This document shows, in pieces, positions 58,825-64,000 of a stretch of DNA of 64,000 bases. The stretch covers positions 62,001 to 126,000 of the forward strand of contig CAKZQC010000013.1 in the NCBI GenBank assembly GCA_937139495.1. The letters run 5' to 3'. Each line of letters begins with the position of its first letter. Position 1 is the first letter of the stretch. A program made the translations under genes and the position numbers. Origin of the DNA: an uncultured Saprospiraceae bacterium (GTDB taxonomy: Bacteria > Bacteroidota > Bacteroidia > Chitinophagales > Saprospiraceae). The notes under the pieces were generated by a model. The model was not told the origin of the DNA, did no database searches, and worked only from the letters and a program-made list of their open reading frames with translations.

Positions 58825-60741
58825 ATGAACATAGAACAACTACTAAAAGACAATGTCGTCAAAGCTATAGAAACGCTATATGACAAGACGATAAACGAAA
58901 AGCAAATACAGCTCAAGCAAATCCCTAAAGATGTAGAGGGAGATTATAGTATCATTACCTTTCCGTTTGCGAAGCAATTGGGCAAGCGTCCTGATGAAAT
59001 TGCAGCTGCTTTGGGAACGCAATTGTTAGCACAAATGTCGGTATTGGCAGAAGCTAAGTCAATCAAAGGATTTTGTAATCTGAGTATTGGCGATAGCTAC
59101 TGGAGAGGCTTCGTCAAAGAAGTATTGCAAGACAAAAAATACGGCACACAACCTGCCAATGGCGAAACAGTGGTCGTAGAATATGCTTCGCCCAATACCA
59201 ACAAACCGCTACACTTAGGGCATATTCGTAATAACCTTTTGGGTTATGGTACCGCTCAAATATTGGAAGCCGCAGGCTACACCGTCAAAAAGGTGCAGAT
59301 TGTGAATGATAGAGGGGTACATATTTGTAAGTCGATGTTGGCTTGGCAGAAATGGGGCAATGGCGAAACGCCAGAATCAACAGGCACTAAGGGCGATCAT
59401 CTGGTTGGCAAGTACTACGTATTATTCGAAAAGCATTTCAAAGTAGAATATAACGCTTGGCAGGATTCGGCAAAAGCCAACGAACATTTGCAGCAGTGGT
59501 TAGCAGACGAAAAAGTCGTTGCTAGAACAATCAAAGGATTAGAGAAAAAAGGCAAACCAGCAGACGAAGCTGCTCTAGGAGCTTTCTTCTTCAAAGAAGT
59601 ATTCAAAAACAAATATTTCAATCTATACAGCGAGTTAGGGCTTGCCGCCAAGGAAATGCTCCAAAAGTGGGAGCAAGGCGATACCGCAGTCCGTGAACTG
59701 TGGCAAACCATGAACGGCTGGGTGTATGCTGGTTTTGATGTTTCGTACAAAAGACTGGGCGTAGATTTTGATAAATTGTACTACGAGTCCGACACTTATT
59801 TGGTCGGTAGAGATATTGTGCAAGACAATTTGAAAGCCAAAAAAAGTATCTTTTTTCAGAAAGATGATGGCTCTACTTGGATTGATTTGAGGAATGACAA
59901 ACTCGACGAAAAAGTAGTATTGCGTAGCGATGGCACATCGATGTACATCACACAGGATATTGGTACGGCTACCCTTCGTAACCAAGATTTTGGTATGGAT
60001 AGTATGGTCTATGTTGTAGCAAATGAGCAAGATTATCATTTCAAGGTACTCTTCAAAATCCTAGAAAAATTAGGACATAAATACGCTAAAAAATGCCATC
60101 ACTTATCGTATGGTATGGTCAATTTGACGACAGGCAAAATGAAGTCAAGAGAAGGAACGGTAGTAGATGCCGATGACTTGATGAATAAGCTCGTAGCTGC
60201 TGTACAGTACGAATCAGAGAGCAGAGAAACGCTATCGGGTTTGCCAGAGGCAGAACAGAAAAAAATATGGGAACAGGTCGCTTTGAGCGCTTTGAAATTC
60301 TATATACTAAAAGTAGAACCTAAGAAAAGTATGACATTTGACCCTAAGCAGTCGATAGAATTGCAGGGACAAACAGGGCCGTATATTCAGAATGCTCATG
60401 TACGTACACAGTCGGTGCAGCGTATGGTTTCCAACAAAGGAATTGAACCAATAGGCTACCAAGATTATGAACTAGAAGAGGTCGAACGTGACATTTTGAT
60501 ACTAGTTCATGAGTTGCCTAATGTGATACAAAGAGCTGCTTCAGGTTATAATCCTGCCGACGTTGCCAATTATTTGTATGATTTGGCGAAAGCCTACCAT
60601 AAGTTTTGGAATGATGTCAAGATTTTAGATGAAAATAATTTGGCTGCTACTTCTTTCCGTTTGGATATGAGTAAGGCTGTCGCACAAGTATTGCGTACGG
60701 CTGGAACATTGATTGGTATGGAAATGCCTAATAGAATGTAA
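58825..60741 (+). CDS. argS: Arginyl-tRNA synthetase
   Basis: Class I synthetase that charges tRNA-Arg. From the ATG at 58825 it has 638 residues, slightly longer than the usual 550-590, with an insertion around residues 175-235. The N-terminal additional domain is present (KGFCNLSIGD); the signature HLGH lies at 130-133 in PNTNKPLHLGHIRNN. The KMSK counterpart is GKMKSREGTVVDADDL, as is usual in ArgRS, which often lacks a classic KMSKS. The DALR anticodon domain ends in ...VLRTAGTLIGMEMPNRM. The open frame extends 13 codons upstream without family similarity. Confidence 0.97.
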   Translation: MNIEQLLKDNVVKAIETLYDKTINEKQIQLKQIPKDVEGDYSIITFPFAKQLGKRPDEIAAALGTQLLAQMSVLAEAKSIKGFCNLSIGDSYWRGFVKEVLQDKKYGTQPANGETVVVEYASPNTNKPLHLGHIRNNLLGYGTAQILEAAGYTVKKVQIVNDRGVHICKSMLAWQKWGNGETPESTGTKGDHLVGKYYVLFEKHFKVEYNAWQDSAKANEHLQQWLADEKVVARTIKGLEKKGKPADEAALGAFFFKEVFKNKYFNLYSELGLAAKEMLQKWEQGDTAVRELWQTMNGWVYAGFDVSYKRLGVDFDKLYYESDTYLVGRDIVQDNLKAKKSIFFQKDDGSTWIDLRNDKLDEKVVLRSDGTSMYITQDIGTATLRNQDFGMDSMVYVVANEQDYHFKVLFKILEKLGHKYAKKCHHLSYGMVNLTTGKMKSREGTVVDADDLMNKLVAAVQYESESRETLSGLPEAEQKKIWEQVALSALKFYILKVEPKKSMTFDPKQSIELQGQTGPYIQNAHVRTQSVQRMVSNKGIEPIGYQDYELEEVERDILILVHELPNVIQRAASGYNPADVANYLYDLAKAYHKFWNDVKILDENNLAATSFRLDMSKAVAQVLRTAGTLIGMEMPNRM

Positions 60742-60770
60742 GGCGAAGGCTTCAAGATAATACAGACTAG

Positions 60771-60806
60771 GTCGCTCTATTGTTCCGAACAATAGAGCGA
60801 CTTTTT
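60771..60806 (+). terminator. Terminator of argS
   Basis: GTCGCTCTATTGTT / AACAATAGAGCGAC, 14-base perfect repeat with a 3-base loop, then TTTTTA. Confidence 0.85.
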
Positions 60807-60887
60807 ATTGTTGTGGGCATTCTCGCAACAAAAAGGCGTTTCTACTCATTATATGAATATAGTTTCATACTTTAAAATATAATAATC

Positions 60888-61598
60888 ATGAAAAAGCCAA
60901 ATTTTAGTAACCTCAAGGTCATGTACATCAATTGTACGCTCAAAAAGTCGCCACAAAAAAGCCATACTGATGGCTTGATGCAGGTCTCTAAAGATGTTAT
61001 GAAAAAAGAAGGTGTAGCCATAGACGAAATACGTTTTATTGACCATGACGTAGCCACAGGTGTCTACCCTGATATGACGGAGCACGGTTGGGAAACCGAT
61101 GAGTGGCCTGCTATATTTGAACGCGTGATGGAGGCTGATATTTTGATTATAGGAACGCCAATATGGTTGGGTGAAAAGTCATCGCAGGCTCAAAAATTAA
61201 TAGAAAAACTTTATGCCATGAGTGGCGAAACGAATGACAAAGGACAGTATATTTTTTATGGAAAAGTGGGTGGCTGTCTTATTACGGGCAACGAAGATGG
61301 TGTCAAGCATTGTGCGATGGGGATTTTGTACTCCATGCAGCATGTTGGCTACTCGATTCCACCACAAGCAGATGCTGGCTGGATAGGTGCCGTAGGTCCA
61401 GGGCCGAGTTATTTAGATGAAGAATCAGACGCCAAAAACAATGATTTTACCAATAGAAATACTACTTTTATGACTTACAATCTATTGCATTTGGCAGCAA
61501 TGCTCAAAGCACAAGATGGTTATTCCAATTATGGCAATTCGCGCGAAGCGTGGGATAATGGTAAACGTTGGGCATTTGAGAATCCTGAGTACCGCTAG
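60888..61598 (+). CDS. Flavodoxin-fold NAD(P)H-dependent FMN reductase-like protein
   Basis: 236 residues. The flavodoxin-like start LKVMYINCTLKKSPQKSHTDGL carries the FMN phosphate-binding SPxxSHT loop, and ADILIIGTPIWLGEKSSQAQKLIEK the second flavin contact with the TPIWxG motif. GKVGGCLITGNEDG matches the third strand of the family. It is probably soluble and reduces flavin or a quinone-like acceptor; the substrate is not predictable. It is monocistronic after the argS terminator. Confidence 0.88.
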   Translation: MKKPNFSNLKVMYINCTLKKSPQKSHTDGLMQVSKDVMKKEGVAIDEIRFIDHDVATGVYPDMTEHGWETDEWPAIFERVMEADILIIGTPIWLGEKSSQAQKLIEKLYAMSGETNDKGQYIFYGKVGGCLITGNEDGVKHCAMGILYSMQHVGYSIPPQADAGWIGAVGPGPSYLDEESDAKNNDFTNRNTTFMTYNLLHLAAMLKAQDGYSNYGNSREAWDNGKRWAFENPEYR

Positions 61599-61660
61599 GC
61601 AGCAATAAATGTTGTAGAACAGAATTAGGTTTTGTATTTTAGAGGTAATAAACTAAAAAT

Positions 61661-62506
61661 ATGGCATTGCAAGACAAGTATATCAATCCATTGACGGATT
61701 TTGGTTTCAAAAAACTATTTGGAATAGAACCGAATAAAGAACTCTTAATTGATTTTCTCAATCAGTTGTTGCCGCCTATTCACCAAATTAAAGACTTGGT
61801 TTATACCAAAAATGAACAACTAGGAGGTACGCCCGATGACCGAAAAGCAATTTTTGATTTGTATTGCGAAAGTAAATCAGGAGAAAAATTTATTGTAGAG
61901 CTACAGAAAGCGAAGCAGAATTTCTTTAAAGATAGATCGGTTTATTATGCTACGTTTCCGATTCAGGAACAGGCAAAAAAAGGAGACTGGGATTTTAAGT
62001 TGTCGGCTATTTATACAATAGGAATTTTAGATTTTGTCTTTGACGAGCACAAAAATGAAACAGAGTTATTACATACAGTAAAGCTCAAAGATCAAAATGG
62101 AAATTTATTTTTCGATAAGCTGACGTTTATTTATATAGAGCTGCCCAAGTTTAAGAAATCGGAAAGTGAGTTAGAAACAAAATTTGAAAAGTGGCTGTAT
62201 GTCTTTCGATACCTTTCGAATTTTCAAAATAGACCAATAGCCTTGCAAGAGCGAATTTTTGAAAAGCTATTTGAAGTAGCTGCTATTGCATCTTTTTCTC
62301 GGGAAGAAAAGGAACGCTACGAAGAAAGTTTGAAATATTATCGTGACCTGAAAAATGTAGTGGATACTTCTAGGGAAGAAGGCAGAGAAGAAGGTCGAGA
62401 AGAAGAAAAACTTTTGATAGCTAGAGGAATGAAGGCAGATGGATTATTGGTGGAGCAAATAATGAAATATACAGGACTTTCGGCGGAGGAAATTAAGAAG
62501 CTATAA
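61661..62506 (+). CDS. Rpn family PD-(D/E)XK nuclease
   Basis: 281 residues. Start INPLTDFGFKKLFG and the nuclease core with Asp66 (DDRKAIFDLYCES) and Glu80-x-Gln82 (KFIVELQKAK) followed by RSVYYATFPI match the recombination-promoting nuclease/transposase_31 family. The DNA-cleaving residues are intact. A tail with short repeats (SREEGREEGREEE, from 62375) is typical of Rpn proteins, where these units vary in number. Such nucleases promote RecA-independent recombination and some act in phage defence. An NA37 nucleoid-protein gene starts 53 bases downstream. It carries no flanking inverted repeats. Confidence 0.88.
   Translation: MALQDKYINPLTDFGFKKLFGIEPNKELLIDFLNQLLPPIHQIKDLVYTKNEQLGGTPDDRKAIFDLYCESKSGEKFIVELQKAKQNFFKDRSVYYATFPIQEQAKKGDWDFKLSAIYTIGILDFVFDEHKNETELLHTVKLKDQNGNLFFDKLTFIYIELPKFKKSESELETKFEKWLYVFRYLSNFQNRPIALQERIFEKLFEVAAIASFSREEKERYEESLKYYRDLKNVVDTSREEGREEGREEEKLLIARGMKADGLLVEQIMKYTGLSAEEIKKL
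62375..62404. repeat. Twelve-base coding repeat in the Rpn gene
   Basis: GAAGAAGGCAGA and GAAGAAGGTCGA stand in tandem, followed by a partial third unit, encoding EEGR units. Such in-frame repeats can expand or contract by slippage. Confidence 0.5.
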
Positions 62507-62559
62507 ATAACCTCTATTCTAATTCATAATCACAAAACCTACAAAAATAAAAAACAATA

Positions 62560-63630
62560 ATGGACTACAATATACATTTAGATGATATCCAATTGACGCA
62601 ATTGGTACTACACAAAGTAGGAAACAAAGCAAGAGATGAAGGAATTCGAGTAGCGAGCAAGCTATTTAATCCTGACGAAGAATTGCAGACCGTGTTGATG
62701 TCATATTTTTTGAGTGGCTTCAAGATGGACAAACTTTATGAGTTCAATCATGAGGCAGATTTGAGTATGAACGAAATCTATAACTACTGCGGATATATCT
62801 TCGACAATCCCGAACAAGATTTTTATGACCAATCGGTCAATATGCTCAAGCATTTGTATGACAAATCAAACCACCCGAATATCAAGGGAGGGGAGTTTTA
62901 TGTAGCGTATTTCAAAGACTGTATTGTTGATGACGAAATGGTTGATGCGATTGGTATTTTCAAAGCAGAAAATAAGGACACTTATCTCAAGCTAAGATTG
63001 GACGAGGAAAAAGAATGGGGTTTGGAGTATGAAGAAGGAACCAATGCTGCAAAGCTCGACAAAGGTTGTTTGGTGTTCAATGTAGATAAAGAAACTGGTT
63101 ATCGAGTAGCGACTGTTGACCTCAAAAGTACGGGCATGGACGCCAAATTCTGGAAAGATGAGTTTCTGACGGTAACACAAATTCAAGACGCAGGTTTTCA
63201 GACCAAAGCTTATTTAGATTTGTGCAAGGATTTTAGTAAGAAGGAGTTTAAGGAAGAAGATAAAATTGAGAAGGTTGATTTCTTGAATCGCTCTAGAGAT
63301 TATTTTGAACATTACAAGGAGTTTGATGAAGATCAATTTAAGGAAATTGTCTTTGAAGAGAAATTTGACAAAGTAGATTCTTTTGAGTCGTTCAAACAAG
63401 ATTTTCAAGAAAAACTAGGCATTGAGGACACTGCTGAGGAAGGCTTTTTTATATCGAAACCAATCGTCAAGAAAGCTAAAAGCGGACTCAAAAGTGTGAT
63501 ACAACTGGACACACAAATGGAGATAAAAGTACTCTCTTCATTGGCACAAGCTGAAGGTTATTTAGAGCTGTGTTACGATGATGAAAAGAACATGAAATAC
63601 TACAAAGTGTATTTTAATAATGAGAAATAA
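62560..63630 (+). CDS. Nucleoid-associated protein, NA37/NdpA (YejK-like) family
   Basis: 356 residues. The N-terminus LTQLVLHKVGNKARDEG and the block SMNEIYNYCGYIFDNPEQDFYDQS, followed by KSNHPNIKGGEFYVAYFKDC, match the family, as do GIFKAENKDTYLKL and the later CLVFNVDKETGYRVATVD. The protein would bind DNA in the nucleoid; its role in Bacteroidota is not defined. No signal peptide. The Rpn nuclease gene is 53 bases upstream and the two likely share a transcript. It is longer than E. coli YejK (335). Confidence 0.82.
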   Translation: MDYNIHLDDIQLTQLVLHKVGNKARDEGIRVASKLFNPDEELQTVLMSYFLSGFKMDKLYEFNHEADLSMNEIYNYCGYIFDNPEQDFYDQSVNMLKHLYDKSNHPNIKGGEFYVAYFKDCIVDDEMVDAIGIFKAENKDTYLKLRLDEEKEWGLEYEEGTNAAKLDKGCLVFNVDKETGYRVATVDLKSTGMDAKFWKDEFLTVTQIQDAGFQTKAYLDLCKDFSKKEFKEEDKIEKVDFLNRSRDYFEHYKEFDEDQFKEIVFEEKFDKVDSFESFKQDFQEKLGIEDTAEEGFFISKPIVKKAKSGLKSVIQLDTQMEIKVLSSLAQAEGYLELCYDDEKNMKYYKVYFNNEK

Positions 63631-63660
63631 GTAATCTAATATTGCTTGTAATCAATTGCC

Positions 63661-63702
63661 AAAAGTAGCTTTACAGAATTGTCTGTAAAGCTACTTTTTT
63701 GT
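63661..63702 (+). terminator. Terminator after the NA37 gene
   Basis: AAAAGTAGCTTTACAG / CTGTAAAGCTACTTTT, 16-base perfect repeat with a 6-base loop and a T run. Confidence 0.85.
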
Positions 63703-63799
63703 TAATAGAGCTATAAAATGGATTGCAATACAAGTCAGAAGCTATCTTTTTGGTAGTTTAGTAAGTCCTAGAATAAAACCACTCCAAACTACATTAAAA

Positions 63800-64000
63800 A
63801 TGAAAAGAAGAACCTTCTTGCTTGGCTCAGCCGCAGCCGCTGCACTTACTGGATTATATACGTGGCAAATAGAGCCTTTTTGGGTAGAGCATGTTCAGAT
63901 AGATATGCCGATTCGTAATTTGCCTAAAGCACTAGAAGGCAAGACATTGATGCAAATCAGTGACTTGCATGTAGGAACTCGCTTCAATTGGCAATACTTG
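63800..64000 (+). CDS. Calcineurin-like metallophosphoesterase, 3'-truncated by the window edge
   Basis: The ATG at 63800 opens a frame that is still open at the last base (67 codons seen). The N-terminus MKRRTFLLGSAAAAALTG is a Tat-like signal with an RR pair, followed by a hydrophobic segment. The sequence then reaches the first metal motif, LMQISDLHVGTRF, where DLH provides the Asp and His ligands. This matches the YkuE/YaeI group of membrane-exported phosphodiesterases. The remaining metal motifs lie outside the window, so the substrate group is open. Confidence 0.85.
   Translation, partial: MKRRTFLLGSAAAAALTGLYTWQIEPFWVEHVQIDMPIRNLPKALEGKTLMQISDLHVGTRFNWQYL

Noticed and set aside
62375..62404. 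CRISPR-like or minisatellite array
   Set aside because: Only about two and a half 12-base units occur, within a coding region of the Rpn family where such repeats are usual.

Overview
The window is a chromosomal segment of a low-GC (about 40 percent by eye) Bacteroidota bacterium, probably near Saprospiraceae or Aureispira. The support is seen directly: several secreted proteins end in type IX secretion (T9SS) sorting domains, there is a GldM-like domain and a PorE-like protein, promoters fit the Bacteroidota form TTTG-N19/20-TAnnTTTG, genes start without Shine-Dalgarno sequences, and families such as DUF5916, DUF421, Bacteroidota-type LspA and short arginine decarboxylase are present. There is no rRNA, CRISPR array, prophage or intact insertion sequence. 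Three tRNAs are present: two identical tRNA-Gln(TTG) and one tRNA-Val(TAC).

Layout. 1-9 kb: a 5'-truncated leucine-rich-repeat gene, an alpha/beta hydrolase, an unknown gene, a cluster of helix-rich proteins of unknown role (2848-6788), a probable small RNA (6903-7076) and a T9SS cargo protein. 9-17 kb: a lipoprotein, GlmM-type hexosamine mutase, cysteine desulfurase, a second lipoprotein and a 920-residue TPR/propeller/CRD protein ending in SPOR-like domains. 17-25 kb, minus strand: a PpiD/SurA-type foldase, a MacA-like adaptor with a TolC-like channel, and HscA. 25-32 kb: a pair of paralogues of unknown function, adenine deaminase, a stand-alone GldM C-terminal domain, TsaE, the tRNA-Gln pair, a second T9SS cargo protein and HU. 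32-38 kb: an operon of two lspA paralogues and a TPR gene, a queuosine-precursor transporter with RdgB, an SRPBCC protein, a NUDIX hydrolase and tRNA-Val. 38-49 kb: a large AsmA protein, urocanate hydratase, then an operon-like group with a double SUMF1-domain secreted protein, an ECF sigma factor and a one-pass membrane protein. 49-64 kb: DUF421, a Lys-C-like T9SS protease, a DUF5916 barrel, ThyA, SpeA, ArgS, a flavodoxin-fold protein, an Rpn nuclease, an NA37 nucleoid-associated protein and the start of a metallophosphoesterase.

Most of the content is core metabolism and cell-envelope work. The more unusual signals are: (1) a recurring intergenic palindrome, consensus TTAGACATGCTCTAA, 20-42 bases before several start codons; (2) three miniature inverted-repeat elements with related ends, two of them lying between a copy of that palindrome and the downstream gene, one with a clear 9-base target duplication; (3) a PorE-like protein in which SPOR domains stand where the OmpA domain would be; (4) a secreted orphan GldM C-terminal domain; (5) the SUMF1 x 2 protein / sigma factor / membrane protein locus, whose N-terminal region looks like the periplasmic part of DUF2723 proteins; (6) a pair of adjacent paralogues of an unnamed domain family.

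All assignments rest on reading the sequence and recalling family motifs; no searches were run. Start codons were moved to internal ATGs where a signal peptide or family N-terminus made this clearly better.
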